DNA of 64,000 nt from Gallaecimonas kandeliae (GTDB lineage Bacteria > Pseudomonadota > Gammaproteobacteria > Enterobacterales > Gallaecimonadaceae): assembly GCF_030450055.1 (NCBI RefSeq), contig NZ_CP118480.1, positions 620,001 through 684,000 of the forward strand, read 5' to 3'. A program made the translations under genes and the position numbers. Every line of letters begins with the position of its first letter. The stretch's first letter is position 1. The notes under the pieces were generated by a model. The model worked only from the letters and a program-made list of their open reading frames with translations, was not told the origin of the DNA and did not search any database. Shown one piece after another: positions 46,160-53,784 of this stretch.

Positions 46160-46519
46160 TCACCCCGATTTCTTCGGGAAAAGGTTCTTGGTGATAACCA
46201 GGATAACGCCGAATACCTCCGCGAGCGTTCCGCCCATATAGAGGTTGAGTGACCACTCTGAAAATTTTAGCTTTCCCAATCCAACGCAGAAAAAAGTGAT
46301 ATTCATCATGATTAACTGGCAAATCAAAATGCCGATGAACCAGTTGGCGTAGCTCTTCTTTAATTTACGGTCTGCTTCAGCATCTAGCACTTGCTGATTT
46401 AGCATGGGATGAGTTGGTGACGTTAAGCTTTTGTCTTGAAGATTAGCTTTAATCTTCTTTAGCTCTTCATCTAAAAGCTTGGTAGCGTTTCCCTTAAATA
46501 AAGTGGTTCTATCTTCCAT
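46160..46519 (-). CDS. Two-TM membrane protein coupled to ImmA/IrrE
   Basis: A 119-residue protein. The first 58 residues are charged and helical (ATKLLDEELKKIKANL), and two hydrophobic helices follow: WFIGILICQLIMMNITFFCV and LNLYMGGTLAEVFGVILVI, then a basic tail KNLFPKKSG. Its ATG overlaps the ImmA/IrrE stop by one base, so the pair is co-translated. I do not recognise the family. Similar small two-helix proteins act as membrane effectors or sensors in defence-like operons. DNA here is AT-rich compared with the chromosome. Confidence 0.72.
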   Translation of the reverse strand: MEDRTTLFKGNATKLLDEELKKIKANLQDKSLTSPTHPMLNQQVLDAEADRKLKKSYANWFIGILICQLIMMNITFFCVGLGKLKFSEWSLNLYMGGTLAEVFGVILVITKNLFPKKSG

Positions 46520-47013
46520 TAAGCCAGGCCCAAGCTTCTCAACCTATTCTTCAACGCTTCATTAGATACGCCAAAAAATCTCGAAATCTGGAAAATTGGC
46601 ATGTCACTTTCAACCAAATCCATGACAGCAAATTGAGGCATCAGCAGACTGGCTGCAAAAGCATTTGCAAAGCGTTCTTCAGGGTCAGTTCCCATAGACG
46701 CAGAAGGCCCGCGCAGATCCACATACTCATATTCCTGGTCTGGGTCCATAGACTCGACTCTAGAAACGTAGTGGCCCAGCTCATGAGCGCACGAGAAACG
46801 CTTGCGGTTGGGGTGGTCAGCGTGATGCAGCGCGATTATCGGATCTTTCCCCGCTTCCTTGATCAGGGCCCCAGATATCATCTCTGGCAATTCGGTGTCG
46901 AGCACCTGAAGGCCCAAAGCTTTGGCAATGGTGACAGGATCGACCGGAAACCCCCGGTTTTGCCACACGTTTGCCAGGACTTTTCCTGCTTCTGCTTCTG
47001 GATTGAGTTGCAT
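46519..47013 (-). CDS. ImmA/IrrE family metallo-endopeptidase
   Basis: A 164-residue zinc peptidase of the ImmA/IrrE (COG2856) family. RFSCAHELGHYV gives the HELGH catalytic site at residues 77-81, and EERFANAFAASLLMP is the family's conserved downstream segment with the third ligand Glu. These proteases typically cleave a repressor or a partner protein on activation. No XRE repressor is adjacent, which is unusual; the coupled gene encodes a two-TM protein instead. ATG 47013 follows a GGGGGG run; an in-frame start 31 codons earlier has no site and reads poorly. Confidence 0.9.
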   Translation of the reverse strand: MQLNPEAEAGKVLANVWQNRGFPVDPVTIAKALGLQVLDTELPEMISGALIKEAGKDPIIALHHADHPNRKRFSCAHELGHYVSRVESMDPDQEYEYVDLRGPSASMGTDPEERFANAFAASLLMPQFAVMDLVESDMPIFQISRFFGVSNEALKNRLRSLGLA

Positions 47014-47120
47014 TATGCCCCCCCTGAAAAAGTGCGCGGAGCTTATACCTAAGTAAAGCCCCGCTGCAACGCCAGTGTGTCTTATAACATAGTGTAAAGG
47101 CAACACTGCCGTGTAAACTC

Positions 47121-47262
47121 CTAAACGTTTACTTCCAGTTCCACCTGGTTGGTGTAGCTGCCGTCGGTGATGCTGTGTACCACGCGGGCAGCGTCCTTTT
47201 TGCCTCGTCTATCTCCATCTTGAACACCTCCACCTTGGTCGGCAGGTCCGGGCTGATCACCG
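47121..47262 (-). pseudogene. Fragment resembling the C-terminus of a phage tail/late-control D protein
   Basis: Read on the minus strand, one frame gives DLPTKVEVFKMEIDEAK and, after a single-base shift at a run of five A residues, a second frame gives KDAARVVHSITDGSYTNQ and VELEVNV with a TAG at 47121. The VVHSI-DGSYT-VELE pattern is like the end of P2-type gpD. It is a short, frameshifted remnant with no start. The family match is from memory of the motif and is tentative. Confidence 0.45.
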
Positions 47263-47367
47263 CGGGCAGCTATGCATACAGCACTGCTTGGGAAAGCTGG
47301 AGGTTGCAGTATCTTGTGGCTGAAGCGGTGTTTTTATTTCCTGATTTTCTTTCAGGCTACTTTATTC

Positions 47368-47594
47368 GCCGGGTCCCGGCCCGGCAGCCGGGTTACTTTG
47401 TTTTCGCACAAAGTAACCAAAAGCACCGCCCCGACGTTTCGCGATGTCCTTACCTCTGGTCGCTTGCCGCTGACCGCTGCGTACGGTTCCCGACGCGTCC
47501 TCCGCTCGCTCGACATCCCTGTCTCGCGCCAGCTCAGGCTCCCGGCGGTAAGGCGCTCCACTTAAAGGGGCTCCCAAAACGGGCAGCTTCGATT
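47368..47594 (+). repeat. Dispersed non-coding repeat, copy A
   Basis: Starts GCCGGGTCCCGGCCCGGCAG, contains the hairpin GTTACTTTG-N8-CAAAGTAAC at about 47392-47417, then blocks CGCGATGTCCTTACCTCTGG, CGACGCGTCCTCCGCTCGCT, GCGCCAGCTCAGGCTCCCGG and ends AACGGGCAGCTTCGAT. The same blocks occur in the same order at 47931-48417. No real ORF is seen in it. Confidence 0.8.
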
Positions 47595-47683
47595 GGATCC
47601 TGTGTGATCAGCTTTTCTCTGGGCTCTTGAAAGTTGCGGATTATCAGTTGGGAAGCTGGAGTCGGAGCAGAGCTGCTCTGTTG

Positions 47684-47880
47684 CCCCCTTAAAGCCGCCG
47701 GGAGGGAAACTGCGTGAGAGAAGTCGAGGCAGGGATGCCGAGACAGGTGAGTACGTGTCTGGACACGCGTACGAACCGGTTCTCGGTAAGCAGTTGGACG
47801 AGCGGGAACCCCGCAGGGGCGGCGTCCAGGGGGTGCACTCTTTGGTTACTTTCTCTTGCGTAGAGAGAAAGTGACCCGGT
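47684..47880 (-). repeat. Dispersed non-coding repeat, diverged inverted copy C
   Basis: Related to copies A and B but in the opposite orientation. It opens CCCCCTTAAAGCCGCCGGGA, has CAGGGATGCCGAGACAGG (compare the reverse complement of TGTCGAGC...CATCCCTGTC), and ends with the hairpin GTTACTTTCTCT-TGCGT-AGAGAGAAAGTGAC. Divergence is much greater than between A and B. Confidence 0.55.
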
Positions 47881-47930
47881 GCCCGTTAGGGCGTCGGAAG
47901 GCTCTTAAATCCAGGGCAAGCTTTTCACTT

Positions 47931-48417
47931 GCCGGGTCCCGTCCCGGCAGCCGGGTTACTTTTTTTTACTTGGACCTTTCCTGGTCCTCGCCCTCCGGGT
48001 CATCGTCGCTATGCTCCGATGTTCAAAACCGTTCCAGACGATTTTGTCGGCAAAAGTAACCAAAAGAATCGCCCCGACGTTACGCGATGTCCTTACCTCT
48101 GGTCGTTCCGTGCAATAGGTAGACGAGGGCCTTTGGAACCCTCCCTGGTGGTTGTGACCGGCTCGCACATCCTGTGCTCGCGCCCAGCAGCATCAAAGCA
48201 GTGCTTTGATGCGCAAGCTTCGCCCCGACGCGTCCTCCGCTCGCTACCTAACCGGTCGCCGACATCCCTGTCGACTCGGGCCATCCATGGCCCTCGCCCT
48301 AACGGGTGATCTTCGCACACTCCGATATTCAAATTTGCTCCAGGCAAATTTGCCGCGCCAGCTCAGGCTCCCGGAGGCGCTCCACTTACAGGGGCTCCAA
48401 AAACGGGCAGCTTCGAT
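47931..48417 (+). repeat. Dispersed non-coding repeat, longer copy B
   Basis: Same orientation and block order as copy A, but with extra internal segments. The GTTAC...AAAGTAAC hairpin is expanded by about 85 bases (near 47960-48045), and more sequence lies between the CTTACCTCTGG and GACGCGTCCTCCGCTCGCT blocks. It ends near 48417. Nothing else, and no supported gene, is seen between here and dusA. Confidence 0.78.
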
Positions 48418-48547
48418 AAGCTCCGTTGTTATATGCCGAAACAGGAGGGTGACGGTGCCGTAGCGCCATTGCCGACTACAAGCCTAAGGTTTGCCGCTGG
48501 GGCGGCCATTGAGTAAACTTTGCGCCCCCTAGATGTAAGAGCGCCCC

Positions 48548-49525
48548 ATGCTGGACCGTACCTTCTCCGTTGCCCCCATGCTCGATTGGACTGACCGCCA
48601 CTACCGGGTCTTTGCCCGGCAGCTGAGCCGCCATGCCCTGCTCTATACCGAGATGGTGACCACGGGCGCCATCATCCACGGCAAGGGTGACTACCTGGCC
48701 TTCAGCGAGGAGGAGCACCCGGTGGCGCTGCAGCTGGGGGGCGCCAACCCGGCCGATCTGGCCCACTGCGCGAAACTGGCCGAGGAACGGGGCTACGACG
48801 AGGTGAACATCAACGTCGGCTGCCCCTCGGACCGGGTGCAGAACGGCCGCTTCGGCGCCTGCCTGATGGCCGAGCCGGCCCTGGTGGCGGATTGCGTCAA
48901 GGCCATGAAGGATGTGGTCTCCATACCGGTGACGGTCAAGACCCGCATCGGTATCGACGACCAGGACAGCTACGGCTTCCTGGTGGATTTCGTGGAAAAG
49001 GTCAGCGCCGCTGGCTGCGACACCTTCGTGATCCACGCCCGCAAGGCCTGGCTCAACGGCCTGAGCCCCAAGGAAAACCGTGAGATCCCGCCCCTGGACT
49101 ACCCCCGTGTCTACCAGCTCAAGCAGGACTTCCCGGCGCTGCACATAGGTATCAACGGCGGCATCAAGACCTTGGACGAGATGAAGGGCCACCTGGCGCA
49201 CATCGACTCCGTGATGGTGGGGCGCGAGGCCTACCAAAACCCTTACCTGCTGGCCGAAGTGGACGCCGCCCTCTACGACGCCAGCCACCAGGCCCCCAGC
49301 CGCCGCCAGGTTGTGGAATCCCTCTTCCCCTATATAGAGCGGGAGCTGGCCGCCGGCGCCCGCCTTGGCCATATCAGCCGCCACATGCTGGGGCTCTTCA
49401 ACGGCCAGACCGGCGGCCGCCGTTGGCGCCGTTACCTGTCGGAGAATGCCCATAAGCCCGGTGCCGGCTTGGAGGTGGTGGAAGCCGCCCTGGCCCTGAC
49501 CGAGCGCGTCGAAGAGGAGTGGTGA
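48548..49525 (+). CDS. dusA: tRNA-dihydrouridine(20/20a) synthase
   Basis: A 325-residue FMN enzyme that reduces U20/U20a of tRNA to dihydrouridine. [21 protein letters not shown] is the DusA-specific N-terminus, and [20 protein letters not shown] carries the catalytic cysteine. [20 protein letters not shown] and HIGINGGI follow as usual. The accessory region stops just upstream. dusA 5' ends are known integration targets for some mobile elements, but no integrase or attachment duplication is visible here. Confidence 0.97.
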   Translation: MLDRTFSVAPMLDWTDRHYRVFARQLSRHALLYTEMVTTGAIIHGKGDYLAFSEEEHPVALQLGGANPADLAHCAKLAEERGYDEVNINVGCPSDRVQNGRFGACLMAEPALVADCVKAMKDVVSIPVTVKTRIGIDDQDSYGFLVDFVEKVSAAGCDTFVIHARKAWLNGLSPKENREIPPLDYPRVYQLKQDFPALHIGINGGIKTLDEMKGHLAHIDSVMVGREAYQNPYLLAEVDAALYDASHQAPSRRQVVESLFPYIERELAAGARLGHISRHMLGLFNGQTGGRRWRRYLSENAHKPGAGLEVVEAALALTERVEEEW

Positions 49526-49572
49526 AATTCGCCACAAGGGGTGGCGCATTTGCTCACCCCTGTCCCCATATC

Positions 49573-49600
49573 AGGCCACCTTCAGGGTGGTCTTTTTGTT
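49573..49600 (+). terminator. Intrinsic terminator after dusA
   Basis: A GCCACC-TTCA-GGGTGGT stem (one mismatch) followed by CTTTTTGTTT. Confidence 0.78.
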
Positions 49601-49698
49601 TAAATCATTAAAAATCAATGAGATAAAAATATCTGTCGGGTTGGCACGGGCCTTGTAATAACCCAGGTGTATTCGATGACCCCAACAAGGAGTTGGCC

Positions 49699-49974
49699 AT
49701 GAAAACCCTGAGTATCGTTGTTCTGGCCGGTGTTGTTACGTTGTCTACACCTGTTGCCGCCCAAGAAGATCTGACCAATACCGTCACCAACATGGTGGTG
49801 GAGCAAAGTGCCAAGGCCCTGGATACCATCCAGGCCAAGTTGAGCGATGAGCTGTCCAAGAAACTGGATGCCGCCATGGCCAACATGAGCTTCAGCATGG
49901 ATGTCGCTGAAGACGCGCCTCAGGCCCCTGCCAAGGTCGATGCCCCTGCCACGCAGGACAAGGACCAGCACTGA
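49699..49974 (+). CDS. Small secreted protein, first gene of a PspC-containing operon
   Basis: A 91-residue protein with a signal peptide (KTLSIVVLAGVVTLSTPVAAQ) and a short amphipathic helical mature region (VVEQSAKALDTIQAKLSDELSKKLDAAM), then a Pro/Ala tail ending DKDQH. No known family is recognised. Its stop overlaps the next small ORF (TGATG), and pspC and another membrane gene follow. An AAGGAG site precedes ATG 49699. Confidence 0.75.
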   Translation: MKTLSIVVLAGVVTLSTPVAAQEDLTNTVTNMVVEQSAKALDTIQAKLSDELSKKLDAAMANMSFSMDVAEDAPQAPAKVDAPATQDKDQH

Positions 49975-50075
49975 TGTTGAGCATGAGCGTACTGCTGCTG
50001 TACTGGTTGTTGCCGCCCTTGGTGGTAGTCCTGGGCGGCGCCGTTATCACCCTGATAGGAGGCGACCATGCGTGA
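49974..50075 (+). CDS. 33-residue single-TM peptide between the secreted protein and PspC genes
   Basis: MLSMSVLLLYWLLPPLVVV begins the peptide; the rest is LGGAVITLIGGDHA. It is almost entirely one membrane helix. The start overlaps the previous stop by one base, and the last 8 bases overlap the pspC start, so the chain of overlaps supports translation. A start at the Met of the fourth codon is also possible. It recalls PspB-like small proteins in position only. Confidence 0.6.
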   Translation: MLSMSVLLLYWLLPPLVVVLGGAVITLIGGDHA

Positions 50076-50286
50076 GCGCTGGTATAGGGATACTACCCAG
50101 AAATTGCTGTTCGGCGTCTGTGCCGGCCTGGCACCTGTAATTGGCCTGGACAAGGCCTGGGTCAGGCTGGCCGCCCTGGTGGCGCTGCTGATCTCCCCTC
50201 TGACCACGGTCGTCATCTACGGCGTTGCCGTCTGGCTGCTGCCGGTCAAACCCTACCTGGAGGGCGAATGGCAAAGAAAATCCTGA
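50068..50286 (+). CDS. PspC-domain envelope-stress protein
   Basis: A 72-residue protein with the PspC signature: YRDTTQKLLFGVCAGLAPVIGLDKAWVRLA, read as consecutive motifs (residues 6-35), then a hydrophobic helix ISPLTTVVIYGVAVWLLP. PspC proteins sense envelope damage or secretin stress, usually with PspB and PspA. Here no pspA is linked. AGGAGG lies just before ATG 50068. The last part overlaps the start of the next gene by 19 bases. Confidence 0.85.
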   Translation: MRERWYRDTTQKLLFGVCAGLAPVIGLDKAWVRLAALVALLISPLTTVVIYGVAVWLLPVKPYLEGEWQRKS

Positions 50287-50603
50287 CAGCCGGCCTGGTG
50301 CTGCTGGTCATCGCCTGGTGCCTCTTCGCCTTCACCGGCCATTGGCACCACCAGGTGGTGATGCTGAGCGGTGACGACTGGGCCTGGCATTCGAATTCCC
50401 ATCTGGGCGCCTTGGTCGTAGTAGGCCTGGTGCTGGCGGTGGCGCTGTTGACGGTAGGGGGTACCCTGCTGGGCGTCCTGGTCCTGCTGGCATTGATAGG
50501 CGGGAGCCTCTTCCTTGGACTGGCCTTCGTGTCCGTGCCGGTCTGGCTCCCGATCCTGGTGCTTTGGCTGCTGGTGCGGCCGGGCAGGCCTAGCGCCGGC
50601 TGA
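50268..50603 (+). CDS. Three-TM membrane protein, last gene of the PspC operon
   Basis: A 111-residue protein with hydrophobic segments at about 5-22, 47-68 and 70-105, and a His/Trp-rich periplasmic stretch (HWHHQVVMLSGDDWAWHSNSH) between the first two. The His cluster might bind metal or haem; that is only a guess. It overlaps pspC at its start and the convergent enoyl-CoA hydratase gene at its end. No family recognised. Confidence 0.72.
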   Translation: MAKKILTAGLVLLVIAWCLFAFTGHWHHQVVMLSGDDWAWHSNSHLGALVVVGLVLAVALLTVGGTLLGVLVLLALIGGSLFLGLAFVSVPVWLPILVLWLLVRPGRPSAG

Positions 50604-51333
50604 AGAAGGCGCGGATGGCGCCCTTGCACTCATCCCCTTGCAGCAGGCGCACGAATTCACGGGCCTCGTCGAAGATGGCCTTTTCCGCCTCGGCCTGGAA
50701 AGGGGCGCGGATCAACGCCTTGGTGGTGACCAGGGCGTCGCTGGGCAGCTGGGCCAGCTGCTTGGCCATGGCAAGGCCGGTAGCGCAGACGTCCTTTTCC
50801 ACTACCTGGTTGATAAGGCCCTGGGCCAGGGCCTCTTCGCTGCTGTAGGCCTTGCCGGTCAGCAGCCACTCGTTGGCCTTGGCCTGGCCGACACGCTGGG
50901 CCAGCAGCACACTGGAGCCGGCTTCGGCGCAGAGCCCCAGGGCCACGAAGGGCAGCTGGAAGCGGGCGCCCTGCTGGGCCACGACCAGATCGCAGTGCAG
51001 CAGCACTGTGGTGCCTATGCCGACGGCAGGGCCTGCGACGGCGGCCAGCAGCGGTTTCTTGAAGCGCACCAGGGTGGTCAGGAAACGCAGTATGGGGCTG
51101 TCCTGCCCCAGATCCTTGAGGCTCAGGAAATCTTCCAGATCGTTGCCGGCGCAGAACACCTGATCGTTACCCTGCAGCAGCACGGCTTTGACAGCCAGGT
51201 CGGACTCGGCTTGGCTTAGGGCGTCGGTCAGGGCACTGTACATGGCCTGGGTCAGGGCGTTTTTCTTGTCGGCCCTGGCCAGTTTGACCACCAGGACGCC
51301 GTCTTCCAGCGCAGTAGTGACGAATTCAGTCAT
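50590..51333 (-). CDS. Enoyl-CoA hydratase/isomerase family protein
   Basis: A 247-residue crotonase-fold enzyme. KAVLLQGNDQVFCAGNDLEDF gives the oxyanion loop, KPLLAAVAGPAVGIGTTVLLHCDLV the second, and FVALGLCAEAGSS the third; the second catalytic glutamate typical of hydratases is at EAGSS, while the first is not in the usual form. So it may be a hydratase or a delta3-delta2 isomerase. The C-terminal KRR/SRR is not a targeting signal in bacteria. ATG 51333 follows an AGGAAA site. It is a single gene. Confidence 0.9.
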   Translation of the reverse strand: MTEFVTTALEDGVLVVKLARADKKNALTQAMYSALTDALSQAESDLAVKAVLLQGNDQVFCAGNDLEDFLSLKDLGQDSPILRFLTTLVRFKKPLLAAVAGPAVGIGTTVLLHCDLVVAQQGARFQLPFVALGLCAEAGSSVLLAQRVGQAKANEWLLTGKAYSSEEALAQGLINQVVEKDVCATGLAMAKQLAQLPSDALVTTKALIRAPFQAEAEKAIFDEAREFVRLLQGDECKGAIRAFFSRR

Positions 51334-51404
51334 CTGGATTTCCTGTATCTTGTAATGGCTTCGGTACGTTAGACTGGTACAACCAGTAAAGCAAGGAGGG
51401 GTGG

Positions 51405-51848
51405 GTGAAATACGCAATCTCGACGCTGCTGTGGCTGGCCTTGGCGACGGCCTCGGTGACAGCCTCTACGGCCCTCTGGGCTGGCGAGCTGGAAGTGGAA
51501 AACCCCTGGGTACGGCTGATGCCTCCCGGCGTGGCCACGACCGCGGCCTACATGAAACTGCGCAACCAGGGCAGCAAAGCGGTTACCATCCAGAAAGTGG
51601 AAAGCACGGATGCCGGCAAGGTGATGCTGCACGGTTACCGCAACGACGGTGACAAGCTGCACATGGTGCCCATGGACAGCCTGACCCTGGCCCCTGGCGA
51701 GGTGGTCAGCCTGGAACCCGGCGCCCTGCACCTGATGCTGATGGGCCTCACCCACGGCCTGAGTGAAGGTCAGCCCCTGACCCTCACCCTGTATTATTCG
51801 GACGGGCAGAGCCAGCAGATCCTGGCCGAGCCCCGTGCACCTCAATAA
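51405..51848 (+). CDS. Periplasmic copper chaperone PCu(A)C
   Basis: A 147-residue PCu(A)C protein with a signal peptide (WLALATASVTASTALWAG). The copper motif H-x10-M-x21-H-x-M is exact: His76, Met87, His109, Met111. Such chaperones deliver Cu(I) to the CuA or CuB centres of cytochrome oxidases. The start is GTG 51405 with AGGAGG 5 bases upstream. It is 9 bases from the DUF2333 gene, and not adjacent to oxidase assembly genes in the window. Confidence 0.93.
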   Translation: MKYAISTLLWLALATASVTASTALWAGELEVENPWVRLMPPGVATTAAYMKLRNQGSKAVTIQKVESTDAGKVMLHGYRNDGDKLHMVPMDSLTLAPGEVVSLEPGALHLMLMGLTHGLSEGQPLTLTLYYSDGQSQQILAEPRAPQ

Positions 51849-51857
51849 GGAGTCGTT

Positions 51858-52817
51858 ATGGCGAGAGGAAGAATCGTCACCTGGAGTATCGTCGGCCTGC
51901 TGTTGGTGGGTTACCTGCTGGGGGTTTACTGGTCCATGGAGCCTGACCGTTTCGACGTCAAGGCGGTGACCAGCCAGGCCCTGGCCAAGGATAACCTGCC
52001 CGACCAGACCGGCAGCACCCTTACCACCACCGTCATCACCATAGCCCAGACCTTGCTGGACAAGCCCGGTGGCTTCATCTCCAACGACGTCCTGCCCCCT
52101 TACGTCTTCCTGGACAACATGCCGGCCTGGGAATTTGGCAACTTGGAGTTGCTGCGCGACACCACCCTGGTGATGCGTAACGAGCTGTCCCGCTCCCAGT
52201 CCCAGTCCAGCGAGGACAAGGATCTCAAGGAAGCCCAGCCGCTGTTCAACGTGGACCGCCGCTCCTGGGTCATGCCGAGGGCCGAAAGCGCCTACCAGAA
52301 CGGCATCAACCACCTGGTGGCCTACCGCGCCCGCCTCGGCAAGCAGGGCCCCGACAAGGCCGAGTTCTACGCCCGCGCCGACAACCTCAAGGAACTGCTG
52401 CGCCTGGTGGAAAAACGCCTGGGTAGCTACAGCCAGCGCCTGGCCGCCTCCGTGGGCCAGGAAAGCCTGGACGTGCCGGAAGGCAGCGACCCCAAGGGCG
52501 CCGACAGGGTGCGGACTTCCTGGTGGCAGCTGGACGACGTCTTTTACGAGGCCCGCGGTTACAGCTGGGGCCTGCTACATATCCTCAAGGCCGCCGAGGT
52601 GGATTTCGCGCCCATCCTCGAGAACAAGCATGCCGAGGTGAGCCTGCGCCAGATCATCCGTGAGCTGGAATCCACCCAGCAGACGGTGTGGAGCCCTATT
52701 ATCCTCAACGGTTCCGGCTTCGGCCTGCTGGCCAACCATTCCCTGGTGATGGCCAACTACATCTCCAGGGCCAACGCCGCCGTGGTGGACCTGGAACAGC
52801 TGCTGGACAACGGCTAA
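51858..52817 (+). CDS. DUF2333 family membrane-anchored protein
   Basis: A 319-residue protein with one N-terminal TM segment (IVTWSIVGLLLVGYLLGVYW) and a long soluble part. SMEPDRFDV, GGFISNDVLPPYVFLDNMPAWEFG (read as GGFISNDVLPP and NMPAWEFG) and the C-terminal SPIILNGSGFGLLANHSLVMANYISRANAA region match DUF2333. The family has no known function and is common in gammaproteobacteria. It probably forms a two-gene unit with the copper chaperone. Confidence 0.9.
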   Translation: MARGRIVTWSIVGLLLVGYLLGVYWSMEPDRFDVKAVTSQALAKDNLPDQTGSTLTTTVITIAQTLLDKPGGFISNDVLPPYVFLDNMPAWEFGNLELLRDTTLVMRNELSRSQSQSSEDKDLKEAQPLFNVDRRSWVMPRAESAYQNGINHLVAYRARLGKQGPDKAEFYARADNLKELLRLVEKRLGSYSQRLAASVGQESLDVPEGSDPKGADRVRTSWWQLDDVFYEARGYSWGLLHILKAAEVDFAPILENKHAEVSLRQIIRELESTQQTVWSPIILNGSGFGLLANHSLVMANYISRANAAVVDLEQLLDNG

Positions 52818-52822
52818 AAGCG

Positions 52823-52848
52823 AGGTCGCCTTGGGCGGCCTTTTCTTT
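52823..52848 (+). terminator. Intrinsic terminator after the DUF2333 gene
   Basis: A short stem AGGTCGCC-TTGG-GCGGCCT with mismatch, followed by TTTTCTTT. Moderate strength. Confidence 0.65.
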
Positions 52849-52975
52849 GCCTGACTCCCGGCCAAAAAAGCGGCGGCCGCGGCCGGGAATCAAGGAATCA
52901 TCATGACATGTCTTGCCCGCCATCCTGGCCAGAGGCTACCCTCAGGGAACTCAGTTTCCGAGGAGAGAGACAACA

Positions 52976-53725
52976 ATGAAAAAAATACTGCTTGCAACGG
53001 CCCTGCTGGGCAGCCTTTCCGTGCCCGCCTTCGCCGACAACGTCGGCATCTACGCCGGCATCGGCCAGTGGCAGAACAACTTCTCCGGCAACCTGCTGTC
53101 CGAGCAGGTCAGCGTCAAGGATGAGCTTGGCCTCAAGAGCGCCGACCTCACCCAGTGGTACGTCAACATCGAACACCCAGTGCCGGTGCTGCCCAACCTG
53201 CGCCTGGCCTACAGCAACATTTCCGAGAGCGGCAACGGCCAGCTGACCCAGAACGTCGATTTCGACGGCAACACCTATCCCGCCGGCACCCAGATCGGCA
53301 GCGATCTGCAGATCAAGATGACCGACGCCACCTTCTACTACGAGCTCTGGGACACAGGCGGCGACCTGGACCTGGGCCTGACCGCCCGTCGCATGAACGG
53401 CCACGCCAGGCTGTCCAACGACCTGGTGGGCAGCGGTGAAGAGAAGGTGGACCAATGGGTGCCCCTGGTCTACGTCAACGCCCGTATCGACCTGCCCATG
53501 ACCGGCTTCTACGCCGGCGCCCAGGGCAACGGCATCACCTACAGCGGCAACCGCCTGACCGACTTCAGCGCCTTCGTCGGCTATGACTTCGACATCACAG
53601 GCCCAGTGGATGTGGGCGTGCAGCTGGGCTACCGCGCCCTTGAACTGAAACTCAAGGACATCGGCGACTTCGACGCCGACGTCAAGCTGGATGGCGCCTT
53701 CGCCAACGTCACCATGCACTTCTAA
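52976..53725 (+). CDS. Outer-membrane beta-barrel protein, TIGR04219-like
   Basis: A 249-residue protein with a signal peptide (LLATALLGSLSVPAFA) and alternating beta strands ending LDGAFANVTMHF with terminal Phe. GIYAGIGQWQ at the start of the mature protein and the length are typical of the TIGR04219 family of outer-membrane barrels from marine gammaproteobacteria. Role unknown. ATG 52976 has GAGGAGAGAG upstream. A terminator follows. Confidence 0.88.
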   Translation: MKKILLATALLGSLSVPAFADNVGIYAGIGQWQNNFSGNLLSEQVSVKDELGLKSADLTQWYVNIEHPVPVLPNLRLAYSNISESGNGQLTQNVDFDGNTYPAGTQIGSDLQIKMTDATFYYELWDTGGDLDLGLTARRMNGHARLSNDLVGSGEEKVDQWVPLVYVNARIDLPMTGFYAGAQGNGITYSGNRLTDFSAFVGYDFDITGPVDVGVQLGYRALELKLKDIGDFDADVKLDGAFANVTMHF

Positions 53726-53740
53726 GCCTTTTCAGGCATG

Positions 53741-53769
53741 AAAAAACCGGCCAACTGGCCGGTTTTTTG
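53741..53769. terminator. Bidirectional intrinsic terminator
   Basis: A CCGGCCA-ACT-TGGCCGG-like stem (ACCGGCCAACTGGCCGGT) with A-run and T-run flanks between convergent genes. Confidence 0.87.
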
Positions 53770-53784
53770 TTTTGGGGTTGTGCC

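Noticed and set aside
47175-48463. Several 60-150 codon frames on both strands in the repeat cluster
   Set aside because: They follow the non-coding repeat copies, lack ribosome sites, and differ between copies in ways that break the frame.
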